Positions 21,350 through 32,093 of a stretch of DNA of 32,648 bases are shown here, piece after piece. The stretch's first letter is position 1. Every line of letters begins with the position of its first letter. This stretch comes from Magnetococcales bacterium (GTDB taxonomy: Bacteria; Pseudomonadota; Magnetococcia; Magnetococcales; Magnetaquicoccaceae). The stretch covers positions 1-32,648 of the forward strand of contig JADFZD010000005.1 of the NCBI GenBank assembly GCA_015232705.1, read 5' to 3'. A program made the translations under genes and the position numbers. The notes beneath the pieces were generated by a model. That model was not told where the DNA came from. It ran no database searches and saw only the letters and a program-made list of their open reading frames with translations.

Positions 21350-21890
21350 CTATATGGGCACCTTTCAAAGAAAAATTTTTTCACGATTTTTGTGGAAAGA
21401 ATGTCCCGCCAGCCAAGGCTTACGGGATCGTTGTGCGCCTTTGGCAAAACAATCCCGCGAACTTGGCCAAAGAAAGAATTGACCGCCGAAGGCGGTTAAA
21501 CCGTCGCGCACCTCGTCCATGTTGCCAAAGAGGCAATCGCGACGCCGTTGCTGCCTTCGGTGGGATGATAGGGTTGGCGTGCATGAGCCAAGGGTTGGCC
21601 TCCTTTGGCGGCTTGCTTGGGGCAAGGCGAAGAGGCGTCGTTTTGCCAAAAGCGCAAAACGACGCCTCTTTCAACTTAGATCCGGCAGTTGCGGGTGATT
21701 GCGTGAGCTAACATATTGGTTCATTTGGTGAAGTGTAAGAAACCGAAGTTACCTTATTGATAATGAGGCCTTCTTCCGATTTGCCATATGGATCAAGAGG
21801 TTGCCGCAGGTGATTGCCCGCAATTGCGGATCTAGGTTCAAGTCTGCGCGCAAGCGATTTTCACAAGAACCGTGAAAATCGCTTTTTTCG
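21350..21890 (+). repeat. R2-family repeat, copy interrupted by MITE C
   Basis: Starts with an AT stem (AAATTTTTTCACGA...), followed by GCCGAAGGCGG-type stems. The 37-nt hairpin is at 21632-21668 (GAGGCGTCGTTTTGC / GCAAAACGACGCCTC, loop CAAAAGC) and the 29-nt hairpin at 21854-21882 (GCGATTTTCAC / GTGAAAATCGC, followed by six Ts). The two hairpins are adjacent in other copies but here are separated by the MITE. The second hairpin plus T-run is terminator-like. No gene was recognised in the whole of 21252-22247. Confidence 0.65.
21679..21832 (+). mobile_element. 154-bp MITE-like element, copy C
   Basis: Ends GATCCGGCAGTTG and CAATTGCGGATC. The inside aligns with copy B (ATTGGTTCATTTGGTGAA, GTTACCTT, CCATATGGATCAA). 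It is flanked by TTTCAA on the left and GGTTCAAG on the right, which may be a duplicated TTCAA or part of longer ends. It interrupts an R2-family repeat. Confidence 0.75.
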
Positions 21891-22183
21891 GTTCTTCCGG
21901 CGGAAGCGTACCTGGACCTCCTGAAAGGCGTTATTGCACGGTAAACAGGTGTCAGAAGCAGTATACAGACGGGAGCATAAAGTGGGCGCTCCACTTTTGA
22001 GCGTGGGCCCACCCCCCGAACCCCCAAATGCAGCACTGGCCGCCAAAACCGGCTCCGCCGGCGGCCAGTGCTGCCGATGGTATTCAGGGGGATCACCCCA
22101 TCTCAAAGGTCGTTCGTCCATTTATATCCCGTCTGGTTTGCCAGGGGCCAAAAGCACCCCAGGTACGCTTCCGCCGGAAGAGC
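21891..22183. mobile_element. About 290-bp non-coding element with 23-bp inverted ends
   Basis: TCTTCCGGCGGAAGCGTACC-TGG at 21893-21915 is repeated perfectly inverted at 22159-22181. Each end contains the near-palindrome CTTCCGGCGGAAG. The inside has a long hairpin at about 22030-22074 (GCAGCACTGGCCGCC / GGCGGCCAGTGCTGC). No ORF fits. Only one copy is seen in the window, so mobility is inferred from the ends. Confidence 0.6.
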
Positions 22184-22247
22184 CCAATTTGAACTTCTCA
22201 AGGGTAATCAGCAGAACATTCATGAACACAACCTCTGGAGGTCTATA

Positions 22248-23702
22248 TCAATGGCGACGGCGAAACAATCGGTGGTAGTGATCTACAGGGGAAAACAGTG
22301 CATTGCCGACCACGCCCAGGGATTCGGACTGGCCGATGAACAACACTCCGCTTGGCACCAGTGCCTGATGAAAATTGGCAATCAACTGCTCCTGCAAATG
22401 GCTTTTCATATAGATCAACAGATTACGGCAACTAATCAGATCGAGGGTATCACATGGGGGGCCAGTCATCACATCCCTCTGTTCGAAAGTGACAGCTTTC
22501 CTGATCTCCTGGCAAATCTCGAAATGTTCGCCTCTTGCCCGAAAATAACGAGCACGCAGCGTATTGTCCATCTCTTTGAACGCCGCTTGCCGATAGAAAC
22601 CGCCTCTGGCCAACTCCAGACCATCGGGATTGAGATCTGTGCCGATTATCTGCAAAACAGGACGATCACAGGATCGATTCAGCAACTCGGTAATCAAAAT
22701 TGCCAGGGTGTAGGCCTCTTCTCCAGAGGCACAACCCGGCACCCAGACCCGAAAGGCATCACCGGTATGTTTGGTGACCACGATTTTTGCCAGCAAACGT
22801 TCCAATTCATAGAAGGAGTCACGATCGCGGAAGAACGAGGAAACGGAGACCAAAAACAGATGCTGTAGAGTTTTCAATTCATTCGGCTGGCTACGCACCC
22901 AGGATAGATAAGCCTCGGGATTTTTTACTCCCAGGGTCGCCTTACGCTTTTCCAGGCGACGCAACAGGGTCTCCTCTTTGTAACTGGAAAAATCGATCCC
23001 GGTTGCCTGGTGTACCATGCGCAACAGAATTTCGAGTTCTCGTTGCGCGGGTTCTGGGATCGACGTGTCCGGCAGAAATTCCGGATTGCCTGGAACACCG
23101 GGAAACAATTCCGCAAGGGTTTGACCCATATCCTGTACCGACAAAATCCGATTCACCAGACCAGCCTCGATGGCGGCATTCGGCATGCCGTTGAATTTGG
23201 CCTCGTTTGGATTTTGTGCAAAGGCCAAGCCCCCATGGTCCTTGATGGCGCGGCACCCGGCTACACCGTCAAAACCGGTGCCGGAGAGCACGATCCCGAT
23301 GGCCTTGTGCTGGCAGGTGGTGGCAATTGACGTGAACAGTGTATTGATCGACGGGGTGGACAGATGCGAGGCGGAAGGTTCCTGCAAGTGCAAGGAGAGG
23401 TTGGCTCCCTGCACCAAGCCATCCTTGCCAGATGGAATCACCTGTACGGTATCGACCCTCAGGGGTGCGCCATCCTGGGCCAAAACAACAGGAAAGACCG
23501 ATTGCCGGCCAAGCAGACGCATGATCAATTCATCGTGGCCATTCCGCGCCATGTGCTGAGCCACCACATAGGTCAGTCTCCCGGTCGGACGCATCCGCGC
23601 CAACATGGCCAGCATGGCTTCCAAGCCTCCCGCCGAAGCTCCGATACCCACGACATGCGGTGACGAATCTCTCCTGCCGGTGGGGATCCAGCTGCCGTTC
23701 AT
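22248..23702 (-). CDS. CheB-CheR fusion (chemotaxis methylesterase-methyltransferase)
   Basis: 484 aa. The N-terminal CheB methylesterase domain (about 15-200) has its catalytic triad Ser23 (GIGASAGG), His50 (VVAQHM) and Asp145 (SGTGFDG), and no receiver domain in front. The CheR part follows: an N-terminal helical domain at about 215-265 ([32 protein letters not shown]), then the SAM-binding methyltransferase ([40 protein letters not shown]). Both activities look intact, so it could set and remove glutamyl methylation on a receptor. It is last in a three-gene operon, its start overlapping the kinase stop by 4 nt. No membrane chemoreceptor is encoded nearby, so the methylated partner may be elsewhere or may be unconventional. 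Confidence 0.9.
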   Translation of the reverse strand: MNGSWIPTGRRDSSPHVVGIGASAGGLEAMLAMLARMRPTGRLTYVVAQHMARNGHDELIMRLLGRQSVFPVVLAQDGAPLRVDTVQVIPSGKDGLVQGANLSLHLQEPSASHLSTPSINTLFTSIATTCQHKAIGIVLSGTGFDGVAGCRAIKDHGGLAFAQNPNEAKFNGMPNAAIEAGLVNRILSVQDMGQTLAELFPGVPGNPEFLPDTSIPEPAQRELEILLRMVHQATGIDFSSYKEETLLRRLEKRKATLGVKNPEAYLSWVRSQPNELKTLQHLFLVSVSSFFRDRDSFYELERLLAKIVVTKHTGDAFRVWVPGCASGEEAYTLAILITELLNRSCDRPVLQIIGTDLNPDGLELARGGFYRQAAFKEMDNTLRARYFRARGEHFEICQEIRKAVTFEQRDVMTGPPCDTLDLISCRNLLIYMKSHLQEQLIANFHQALVPSGVLFIGQSESLGVVGNALFSPVDHYHRLFRRRH

Positions 23703-26700
23703 GCTGGCTGACCTAGAGCCCTCAACCTTTCCAGCGCTGTTTCAAAGTCGTACATGGCCACCGCGGAAGCCACTTCGCTTAATTTCGAGGCAAAAGGCGT
23801 CCCTTTGACCAGAATCAACAACTCTTCCAGGGTGTCGGTGGCTTCGGTTTCATCCTCCCTGATCTGTTTTTCCAAACGTTCCAACAGAGGGATCACCTTG
23901 GCCAATTCAGCAACGACACGAGGTGCGGCATTGGACAGCTCCAGCGTGTTTTCGTCATCGATCCGGCGCAAACCCGCTATCACCGGTGCGAGTTCGGACA
24001 GAGTATGGCGCAGCAGTTCTTTTATGGTCTCGGCGTTCGCATTCTCGTTGCAGGCCGCCTCAAGCGCGCCAGCCGCCGCCTGCACCCTTCGGGCTCCGAT
24101 ATTGCCTGCCGTGCCCTTGAGGGTATGGGCACAGCGGGCGGCTGCCGAGGGATCATCCTCTTGCCGGGCAGCGGCGAACAACGTCGCAAAGTCGCCCTGG
24201 TTGTCACGGAACTTGTTCAAGAGACGGAAGTAGAGTTTTTCGTTGTTCATGGTCGTGGCAAGCCCTGCCTTGACCTCAATGCCGGGCAGCGGCGGCAATC
24301 CCATGGTGGAGATCTCCGGATCCGCCGGTTGAGTAGCCTGCGCGGATGGCTTTGTCGTGATCTTTTCGTCAGCGACAGGAGTGATCCATCGAGCCAGGGT
24401 TTGAAACATCTCGCCTACATTCAGGGGTTTGGCGATGTGATCCACCATCCCGGCTGCAATCACCTTTTCGCGGTCGCCGGCCATGGCATTCGCGGTCATG
24501 GCGATAATGGGCATGTCTTGCCAAGCAGGATTCTCACGAATTTTGCGGGTGGCCGTATAACCGTCCATCACCGGCATCTGGCAATCCATCAGCACGGCGT
24601 CAAAACGGTCGTCTTTGGTCAACAAGTCGAGGGCCTCTCGGCCGTTGTAGGCCAGCACGACTTCCATGCCAGCTTGGCTCAGCAGTTCCATCGCCAATTC
24701 TTGATTCATCTCGTTGTCTTCGGCCAGCAAGACCCTTGCTCCCTTAAGCCTGGCCATGGCCTCGATGCTGGTATTGACCTTTTCACGTGAACATGTCTCC
24801 GTGACATAGCCCTTGATCAATCTCGCGCCGATCGCCTCCAGCAGGGAGGAGGAGGTAACCGGTTTGGTCAATACGGTTTGCAGCGCTACGCCGTGCTGTT
24901 CGGCGATCCCGAGCGCCTCTTCACGACCATAGGCCGTGACCATGATTACTGCCGGAATCCGGATCAACTGCTCTTCCTGCAATCGCTGCACAGTCTCGAC
25001 ACCGTCCATGCCCGGCATTTTCCAGTCCATCAGAACCAGATCGTAGGGCAACGCCTTTTTCTCCGCAGCAGCGATCATGGTCAGTGCCTGTTGACCGTTC
25101 CAGGCCACATCCACCTCCAGCCCGAAGGTCTTGGCCATGCTGGAGAGGATTTCCCGCGCCGTGGCATTGTCATCCACCACCAGAACGCGCACTCCGAGCA
25201 GTTCTGCGGCATTGAAAATGCGGCGCGGCATTGGAATTTTCTGCAAACCAAAATGGGCATGAAAGTGGAAGTGCGACCCCTTGCCGACCTCGCTTTCGAC
25301 CCAGATTCGTCCTCCCATCAATTCGACGAGGTTCTTCGAGATCGCCAGTCCCAGCCCGGTACCTCCGTATTTGCGTGTAGTCGACGTATCCGCCTGGCAG
25401 AAACTTTGGAACATTTTGCCGCATTGTTCCGGTGTCATGCCGATACCGGTATCCTTGACCCAGAAGTGCAACGTGACTCCGGATGTTTCATCCTCGGGAT
25501 CCCCTCCAGGCACCTTCTCGATACCGATCACGATTTCGCCCGCATCGGTGAATTTCACCGCGTTGTTTCCGAGATTGATGAGCACCTGTCCCAACCGCAG
25601 AGGATCGCCGACCAACGCGGTCGGAACATCGGGCGCCACGTTGAACAGAAGTTCGAGCCCTTTGTCCTCGGTTTTTATGCCGACCAGGTTGGAGAGATGA
25701 TCCATCACATCTTCCAGACGGAAGTCGATGACCTCCATCGACATCTTGCCTGCTTCGATCTTGGAAAAATCGAGAATATCGTTGATGATGCCGAGCAGGT
25801 TCTCGCCCGCCCGATGTACCTTCTCTATGTGGTTGCGTTGCCTCTTGTCGAGTTCGGTTTGCAAAGCCAGATGGGACATGCCGATGATGGCGTTCATCGG
25901 GGTGCGAATCTCATGACTCATATTGGCCAGAAAATCGCTTTTGGCTTTGGTGGCCTCTTCAGCAAGCGCCTTGGCCTTGATCAATTCCTGCTGTGCATGC
26001 ATGTATTCGCTGATGTCTTGCGTCACACCGTACATGTCCGTGGGCTTGCCATTCTGATCCTTGACCACCGAACCGAAGGCGTGAATCCAGACCACGTTGC
26101 CGTCGATGGGGCGTTTGTAAGCGTAAATCGAATCGTAAGCATGCACCTTGCCGTCGATGGCATCCTGGAAATTCTGTCCCGTGCTCTTGGCATACTCGGG
26201 ATCGCCGGCTTCGACATTGACGAACCAATCCTCCATGACACGGTAACGGTACTCCTGGTTTGGAATGTCGCCGAAGATGGCAACGGCGCGCTGGGATGAG
26301 TTGTACCAGCCGGAACCGTCCAGAGGTACATGCCAGTAGCCGGCCTTGGTGAGCCCGAGCGCTTGGTCGGCCAGGAAATTGGTGCGCTTGATCTCCTCCT
26401 CCATGCGCCTACGGTTGGTGATATCCCGGTAGACCACGACACTTCCGACCAGGTCGCGTTCCTTGAAAATCGGTGTTGTGGAGTATTCAACTGGAATGGA
26501 GGTGCCATCCTTGCACCAGAGCACTTCGGTATCTATGACGCGTGACAGGCCGTCGTGCGCCGTCAGATACATCGGGCACTGTTCACGAGGGAAAAGAGTA
26601 CCATCCGGGTGTTTGTGATGGATGAGTTCATGCATGGAGCGACCAATGAACTCATCCATGACATAACCGAGAATGCTCGGGGCTGCGGAATTGGCAAAGG

Positions 26701-28210
26701 TCATCACGCCGTTGGCATCGAGACCGACAATGCCATCGTTCACCGAACTCAGGATGAGACGGCTACGCTCTTCCAGGGCGGCGAGAGAAGCGGAGGTCTC
26801 CTGGAGGGAGCGTTGTTGCGCTTCCATTTCCACCGTCTGTTCTTCGAGCAGGGCGGCTTGGCGCTCCATATTTTCCGCCTGTCGCTGGGTTTCCACCAAC
26901 AGCTGTTCAGTTTTGCTGTTGCGTTCCAGGATCTCCATGCTCATGGCCAGCAGGGGAATCAGACTGTCGAGCAACTCCTGCTCTTTGAGGCCGAAGCCCT
27001 GCAGAGATGCCAGTTCGATCACCCCAAGCAGACGATGTTTACTCAGGATAGGCAGCACCATGATGGCGCGGGGTGCCGCATCTCCAAGGCTGGAGCCGAT
27101 CCGGATGTAGTCTTCCGGCGGCTCCGTGATCAGGATGGGTAGGTGTTCCAGAGCGCACTGACCGACCAGTCCCTGGCCGATGGCAAAGTGCTGGTCCAGG
27201 TTTTTGCGGGCGCGGTAGGCGTAACTGCTCATCAGACGCAACCGGTTCTGTTCTTCCTCATGGAGGTAAAGCACCCCCTGGCCGATCTTCATCAGTGGCG
27301 CGATATTCGACAGGAACCTTTGGGCCAGATCGATCATGCTGGAGGCTGTTTGCAATTGTGTGGAGATGGCCGCCACATGGGTCTTGATCCAGCGTTGCGT
27401 CTCCATTTGCAGGGCTTCGTTTTGCAGGACCGCTACCGCGCGTGCAAGGACGCCGATTTCGTTGGCGTAATCGCGGTAGGGGATGGGATGGAAGAGTTGG
27501 CCAGTCGCCAGTTGTTCAACCGCCTCACGCAGACGGTCGATGGGTGTGCTGACGGAACGCAGCACCAGAAACCACAATATAACTCCCATCGCCAAAGCAA
27601 CACCCAGCAGGATCATGGATTTCCATAAGCCCTGCTCCGCGTTGTTCAGGGAAACATCGAACAGTTCATGAGCGTTTTCTTCTTTGAATTGAATAATATT
27701 CCTCATATATTCGTTGGCGATGATGCCAGGCTTCTGAAATTCCTGCGAGGTGACCAGAGCGTGTGCCTCGGCGGCACGTCCACTACCCAGGAGGTTCAGT
27801 GCGTTGTCCACGCCATGTATGTAGGTGGCGAAATTTTCCTCAAACCGGATCAAATCTCTCCGGTTCTCTTCACGCATGAGTGTTGGCTTGAGCTGCTCGA
27901 TCTCCTTGGCGAGTTGGCTGCGAGCCTCGGTCAATTGGCCAAGGACACGCTTCCGTTCCGAGTCGTCGGTCGTCATGATGGCCTGACGCACGGTGCGTCC
28001 GATGGTGGTGTAGGCGATCAACGCACTTTTAGCGTATGATACCCCTTTCATCCCGATTTCGTAGAGCGCTTGCAGGTTGCTGACCAACTGACGATTTTCC
28101 AGAACGCCTCCAACACTGATCCCAATGGCCAGAAGCAACATCAAGGCAAACCCGAAGGCAAGTTTGAGCTTCAAGGTACGTTTTTCCAGTGCGATCATCC
28201 AGGGGTTCAT
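23699..28210 (-). CDS. Hybrid sensor histidine kinase: HAMP-GAF-PAS-PAS-HisKA-HATPase-REC-REC-Hpt
   Basis: 1503 aa. Domains in order: TM1 about 15-35; helical periplasmic sensor resembling a four-helix bundle 40-195; TM2 198-218; HAMP 218-270; GAF 290-430; coiled coil 430-485; PAS 485-600; a second PAS 615-735; HisKA with phospho-acceptor His766 ([10 protein letters not shown]); HATPase with N-box [15 protein letters not shown] (920-925) and GGTGLGL; receiver 1 with Asp1062 ([10 protein letters not shown]); receiver 2 with Asp1209 ([10 protein letters not shown]); Hpt with His1362 ([13 protein letters not shown]). A helical tail of about 85 residues follows. All phosphorelay residues are present, so the full relay can occur within one protein. 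No separate response regulator is encoded here. It is translationally coupled to the PocR sensor upstream and CheBR downstream. Confidence 0.93.
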   Translation of the reverse strand: MNPWMIALEKRTLKLKLAFGFALMLLLAIGISVGGVLENRQLVSNLQALYEIGMKGVSYAKSALIAYTTIGRTVRQAIMTTDDSERKRVLGQLTEARSQLAKEIEQLKPTLMREENRRDLIRFEENFATYIHGVDNALNLLGSGRAAEAHALVTSQEFQKPGIIANEYMRNIIQFKEENAHELFDVSLNNAEQGLWKSMILLGVALAMGVILWFLVLRSVSTPIDRLREAVEQLATGQLFHPIPYRDYANEIGVLARAVAVLQNEALQMETQRWIKTHVAAISTQLQTASSMIDLAQRFLSNIAPLMKIGQGVLYLHEEEQNRLRLMSSYAYRARKNLDQHFAIGQGLVGQCALEHLPILITEPPEDYIRIGSSLGDAAPRAIMVLPILSKHRLLGVIELASLQGFGLKEQELLDSLIPLLAMSMEILERNSKTEQLLVETQRQAENMERQAALLEEQTVEMEAQQRSLQETSASLAALEERSRLILSSVNDGIVGLDANGVMTFANSAAPSILGYVMDEFIGRSMHELIHHKHPDGTLFPREQCPMYLTAHDGLSRVIDTEVLWCKDGTSIPVEYSTTPIFKERDLVGSVVVYRDITNRRRMEEEIKRTNFLADQALGLTKAGYWHVPLDGSGWYNSSQRAVAIFGDIPNQEYRYRVMEDWFVNVEAGDPEYAKSTGQNFQDAIDGKVHAYDSIYAYKRPIDGNVVWIHAFGSVVKDQNGKPTDMYGVTQDISEYMHAQQELIKAKALAEEATKAKSDFLANMSHEIRTPMNAIIGMSHLALQTELDKRQRNHIEKVHRAGENLLGIINDILDFSKIEAGKMSMEVIDFRLEDVMDHLSNLVGIKTEDKGLELLFNVAPDVPTALVGDPLRLGQVLINLGNNAVKFTDAGEIVIGIEKVPGGDPEDETSGVTLHFWVKDTGIGMTPEQCGKMFQSFCQADTSTTRKYGGTGLGLAISKNLVELMGGRIWVESEVGKGSHFHFHAHFGLQKIPMPRRIFNAAELLGVRVLVVDDNATAREILSSMAKTFGLEVDVAWNGQQALTMIAAAEKKALPYDLVLMDWKMPGMDGVETVQRLQEEQLIRIPAVIMVTAYGREEALGIAEQHGVALQTVLTKPVTSSSLLEAIGARLIKGYVTETCSREKVNTSIEAMARLKGARVLLAEDNEMNQELAMELLSQAGMEVVLAYNGREALDLLTKDDRFDAVLMDCQMPVMDGYTATRKIRENPAWQDMPIIAMTANAMAGDREKVIAAGMVDHIAKPLNVGEMFQTLARWITPVADEKITTKPSAQATQPADPEISTMGLPPLPGIEVKAGLATTMNNEKLYFRLLNKFRDNQGDFATLFAAARQEDDPSAAARCAHTLKGTAGNIGARRVQAAAGALEAACNENANAETIKELLRHTLSELAPVIAGLRRIDDENTLELSNAAPRVVAELAKVIPLLERLEKQIREDETEATDTLEELLILVKGTPFASKLSEVASAVAMYDFETALERLRALGQPA

Positions 28211-31020
28211 GAGCGCATCTCCTTGTTGTCACCCTGTTCCAAGGTGCGTCGTGCTATGTCTGCATCCTCGGCCAGGCTCATGGCGATCATGCGTTCATGG
28301 CGTAGGACTTCCGCCTGCTGCTCAAGGAGTTTTTGCGCCGCATCAGCGCGATGGCGATCCAGCGACATGATGGCGATCATACGTGAAAACCCTGCCAAGA
28401 AACCAAGGATGGAGGAGAGACGCTTTTCAGCCAGCACCGGAGCCTCCGTGATCGCATTCAGGTAATCCACCTCCGGATATCCGAACCTGTTGGCCTGCTC
28501 CTTGAAGAATGTCATGTCCGGGGTTCCGACATGGAACTGTCCGATGAAGACATTGGCCAAGTGGTGGCCCTCAACAATGATCGGCGAGGCGCAATCGGTC
28601 ATGCCATTCTTGCATCGGTACATGGTGAACTCGGCTCCTGTTTCCAATTTGACGGCCAACTCGGTATCGCTTTCGATACATCGGGAACAGGAGTCTGGAT
28701 TGACGCGATGGAAGTCGGTACAGGCACGTTGCCAATGAGAAGCGGCCAGAATCTTGCCTTCGAGGTCGATCAGGGCAGCAGCCACACCGACGGTATGGCA
28801 AAAACTATCGAACATGCTCTGCAATTGGCCAAGATCGACCAGTTTATCCATCGTGATGCCTGCCTCGGTGAGGGACGGGACGGAATGTTCGCTGGATTCG
28901 ATTTCGGGCAGGAAACTTTCCGGCTGCGCGTCAAGCCTGTCGGGTGACAGGTAGTGTGGGGATCGTCCCAACTCCCGTGCCAGAAGGTTGATTTCCTTCT
29001 TCAGTTCCAGGATGCGATTTTCACGTCCCTGAGCGAGCCGGTTGAACCGCTCGATATCCGCCAAGCGTTCCAATTTTCGTTCGGCTGCCCGGATCGAACT
29101 CATGTCGACTATGGTGCCCACCAGGCCACCCGGCGATCCATCTGCGTTGCAAAAGCCAGACACAAAGTACAAGGTATCGTGCGTCCTGCCATCGGCCAAG
29201 AAAAAACGCATCTCCCGTTGTACGCTCCCGACATTGACGAGGGCAGACTCGTTCTCCGCCTGACAGGCTACCCGGTCGGATTCGGAGAGAAATTCCAAAT
29301 CGAGTACCCGTTTGCCGACCAGATCCTGGTGATCGACCCCAAAAGTCTGCTTGAAAGAGCGGTTACAACCCAGGAAACGGGTATCCGCCCCTTGGTAAAA
29401 GACCGGATAGGGGATGGTATCCATCAATACTTGCTGGAAGGATGCGCGTTCGGTACTGGCCCGTTCAGCAGCCGTAGTGATCGCCAGGATCTCCTCGGTC
29501 TGTTTACTGCGCAGCAGGATTTTGATGTTCAGTGCCAGCAGGGGGATTGTTTCGAGCAGCAACTCCCGTTCGCCATCGCTTACGGGTTTGAGCATGGCCA
29601 ACTCGACCATGCCGAGCAGTTCCTCGTGGAGTGTGATCGGCACCAGCAGCGTGTTGGTGGGCATGGCGGATCCAAGCCCGGAACGGATCTGCCAATAACT
29701 GTCAGACGTTTCCACGACCATCAAGCATCGATCGCGGGCACATTGGCCGAGCAATCCCTCTCCGAGAGCAATATGCTGGGCAGGCGTATCATGGCAGGCA
29801 TAGCTGGCTGCCAACGACAGATGAGACGCATCGTCGGCGAGGAGATACACGACCCCTTGCAATGCCCCGATTCGGGTATGCATCTCATGAAGGAACACTT
29901 TGGCCAGTTCTTCGGCACTCTGGGTTTGCTGCATCAGGAGAGCGGCAGCGGCAACCGCTGCTTTGCGGTGAGCGCTCTCCTGTTGGGCATGAACATTAAC
30001 CTCCAGGGTTTGTGCGGTCAATGTCTGGATGTAATGGCCACGCAACCTGCCAAAGAACAATCCAGAGACGATCAACAACAAGGCCAAGATCCCGGACATG
30101 ATCCAGATCCGCTGGCTCATGGGCACGGTGCGAGAGAGATCCTCGATCAGAACCAGGGTCCAGGCACCCTGCTGATCGTTCCACTGTACCTTGGTTTGCG
30201 CCACGGCATGGTCGCGTCCTTCCAGTGAAACGATTCCAGGCTCCAGGGAGAGGGGTAGTGACACTGGATCCCTGGTATCGAACATCGTACCGAATTGTTT
30301 GATTGTACGAAGTTCTTGAATACGTTCGGGTGTGATGGCGCCATCCATGCGACCGATCCATTCCGGACGTGTACTGGCGAACACCACCCCCTGCGGAGAG
30401 AGCAGGAGCGCGATATCGGAACTCCCGTTGAGCGCCGTGTCCAGACGCTTCACACCGGCACGGATGACAACCGCACCGATGATCGGACTCTGAGTTGAGT
30501 CCCCGGCATGGATAGGGGCAGCAAAATACAAGGTACGCAAGCCGGTCGTGGTGCCGATCGCGGCATAGACATTCTGTTTTCCCTGAAGCGTTCTGTGAAA
30601 ATAGGGACGAAACTTGACATCCACACCAGTCAACGGTTTGCCAACTCCCCAGGAGGACTTGATGATGCCATCCTGTCCGACGATGAAAGTTCCGTCGGCA
30701 TTATGGGCGCGGGTGATGTTTTCCAGCAATGTCACTACGGATGGACTGTTGGGGGCCAAGTCGTTACGAGCCTCCCGTTTGACCTCTTTGTCGATCAGCC
30801 CCAACAGTCCCAATGCCCCCATATGGTTGCCGTTGAGGGTCTGGGACATGACCTCGATGCCGCGCAATTCGGTATCGATTTTGAGTTGGGACAAACGCTC
30901 CTGTTCCCGAAAGTCCTGCACGTTCTTGGAGAGGAGGAGTGTCAGGACGAATGAAACAACCAGGACCAGAATCCAGGCAAGCCGGTTGTGCGTCACATAG
31001 GCCTTGGCAAAAAAATTCAT
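28207..31020 (-). CDS. Membrane sensor with Cache-like, GAF, PAS and PocR domains, no output domain
   Basis: 937 aa. TM1 14-31; large periplasmic ligand-binding region 32-303 of Cache/PDC type ([50 protein letters not shown]); TM2 304-325; GAF about 368-500; PAS 525-645; coiled coil 645-685; PocR domain about 728-885 ([24 protein letters not shown]) with a cysteine set C767, C778, C781, C803 and C810; C-terminal coiled coil. There is no kinase, GGDEF or MCP module, so it must signal through a partner, most simply the hybrid kinase whose gene overlaps it by ATGA. PocR domains sense small molecules; the cysteines may bind metal or respond to redox. The ligand is unknown. GGAG lies before the ATG. 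It is the first gene of the operon. Confidence 0.88.
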   Translation of the reverse strand: MNFFAKAYVTHNRLAWILVLVVSFVLTLLLSKNVQDFREQERLSQLKIDTELRGIEVMSQTLNGNHMGALGLLGLIDKEVKREARNDLAPNSPSVVTLLENITRAHNADGTFIVGQDGIIKSSWGVGKPLTGVDVKFRPYFHRTLQGKQNVYAAIGTTTGLRTLYFAAPIHAGDSTQSPIIGAVVIRAGVKRLDTALNGSSDIALLLSPQGVVFASTRPEWIGRMDGAITPERIQELRTIKQFGTMFDTRDPVSLPLSLEPGIVSLEGRDHAVAQTKVQWNDQQGAWTLVLIEDLSRTVPMSQRIWIMSGILALLLIVSGLFFGRLRGHYIQTLTAQTLEVNVHAQQESAHRKAAVAAAALLMQQTQSAEELAKVFLHEMHTRIGALQGVVYLLADDASHLSLAASYACHDTPAQHIALGEGLLGQCARDRCLMVVETSDSYWQIRSGLGSAMPTNTLLVPITLHEELLGMVELAMLKPVSDGERELLLETIPLLALNIKILLRSKQTEEILAITTAAERASTERASFQQVLMDTIPYPVFYQGADTRFLGCNRSFKQTFGVDHQDLVGKRVLDLEFLSESDRVACQAENESALVNVGSVQREMRFFLADGRTHDTLYFVSGFCNADGSPGGLVGTIVDMSSIRAAERKLERLADIERFNRLAQGRENRILELKKEINLLARELGRSPHYLSPDRLDAQPESFLPEIESSEHSVPSLTEAGITMDKLVDLGQLQSMFDSFCHTVGVAAALIDLEGKILAASHWQRACTDFHRVNPDSCSRCIESDTELAVKLETGAEFTMYRCKNGMTDCASPIIVEGHHLANVFIGQFHVGTPDMTFFKEQANRFGYPEVDYLNAITEAPVLAEKRLSSILGFLAGFSRMIAIMSLDRHRADAAQKLLEQQAEVLRHERMIAMSLAEDADIARRTLEQGDNKEMRS

Positions 31021-31167
31021 TCGTGATCTCCAGTCAAGCCAAAGCGTGTATCGAATTCCCGAGATGTTTGTTGGCCTGCCTGTTTTATCAGTTTCCGCTG
31101 TGCGGTTTTTCTAACAACCATGTTGATCTTCGGATCAGTGGTTTCAGTAGCGGTGACATTCGCAATA

Positions 31168-31320
31168 TCAGTCAATTTTCACCTTGACTGACATTGCCAA
31201 CTCGCGCACCAGTTGCAATGCCTCAGGGAATTCATACAGGTCAACTTTCTGTTGGATTCTTTTACCCAATTCTTCCACTCCCGTACCAGATATGGCGTCC
31301 AGAAGTTTGGCAACTCCTGA
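31168..31320 (-). pseudogene. Severed C-terminal tail of an Hpt-type hybrid kinase
   Basis: Fifty codons read AKLLDAISGTGVEELGKRIQ, then KVDLYEFPEALQLVRELAMS, and end at TGA. This closely parallels the tail of the kinase at 23699 ([20 protein letters not shown] then [14 protein letters not shown]), a segment that follows Hpt domains. It is too short for the ORF track and has no start. The reading frame runs into recombinase sequence at about 31314-31320, so the rest of the kinase was lost when the recombinase fragment was joined. It lies upstream of, and on the same strand as, the sensory operon, which may once have included a further kinase. Confidence 0.6.
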
Positions 31321-32093
31321 TCGTGCCAAGCGAAGCGGAAAACGTGCGCCACATCTTCCGGCGTTTTCAGGAGTGCGGATTCGCCACCCTGCTGATTCAG
31401 GAGTTGGCCGAGGCCGGAATCAACGCCAAGAACGGCCAACCCCTCGACAAGTGCTACCTCTACCGCATGCTGGCCAACCGGCTCTATGTCGGCGAGATCG
31501 TCCTGGGCGAGGAGGTGTTTCCTGGCGAACACCAAGCGATCATCGACCGGGATCTTTGGGATCAGGTGCAGGCCGAGATGGCGGCGAAAGTCCGGCGCCA
31601 GGGAAAGAACCGAATCCACCCTCCGGCCCTGCTCAAGGGAGTGATTCGGTGTCGGCATTGCGGGCGGGCCATGAGTCCCTCCTTAATCAGCAAGGATGGG
31701 CGGCAATATCGGTACTACCTCTGCCAGACCGCCATCAAGACCGGCCACAACGCTTGCTCCCTGCGTTCCGTGGCCGCCGGAGAGATCGAGGCGGTGGTGA
31801 TCGGGCAGGTGCGCACCATGTTGCGCTCGCCGGAGATGGTGGTCAAGACTTGGCAGGCCGGAAATGAGCAGGAATACGGCCTTCAGGAGCGCGAAATCGT
31901 CCCGGCCCTGCGGCGACTCGATCCGGTCTGGGAGGAGTTGTTCCCGGTCGAGCAGCAGCGACTGGTCAATCTGCTCATTGATGCGGTGGAGGTGAGCAAG
32001 GGCGATGTGCAGGTCCACCTGCGGGCGGCGGGTCTCGACACCCTGGCTCGGGGACTCAACGAAATTGGCAACCAGACGGAGGCGGCGGCATGA
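31314..32093 (+). pseudogene. Large serine recombinase, 5'-truncated remnant
   Basis: From LLIVPSEAENVRHIFRRFQE the protein follows the Recombinase domain of large serine integrases. It continues with NRLYVGEIVLGEEVFPGEHQ, a zinc-ribbon (CRHCGRAM...YYLCQTA...HNAC), and the C-terminal coiled region. The catalytic resolvase domain with its nucleophilic serine (about 150 residues) and the start of the Recombinase domain are missing. The track ORF begins at 31194, but its first 40 residues are antisense of the kinase tail and not recombinase. It should be inactive for strand exchange. It overlaps the next gene by 4 nt. Confidence 0.85.

Noticed and set aside
21853-21888. Hairpin plus T6 as the hemW terminator
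   Set aside because: It is 600 nt downstream of hemW and belongs to the R2 repeat; termination there is possible but not specific to hemW.
24878-26299. 473-aa plus-strand ORF
   Set aside because: Antisense shadow of the hybrid kinase, whose domains are unmistakable on the other strand.
28954-30228. 424-aa plus-strand ORF
   Set aside because: Antisense shadow of the PocR-domain sensor; composition is typical of shadow frames.
31194-31313. First 40 codons of the 299-aa recombinase ORF
   Set aside because: They are antisense to the kinase tail and show no recombinase similarity.
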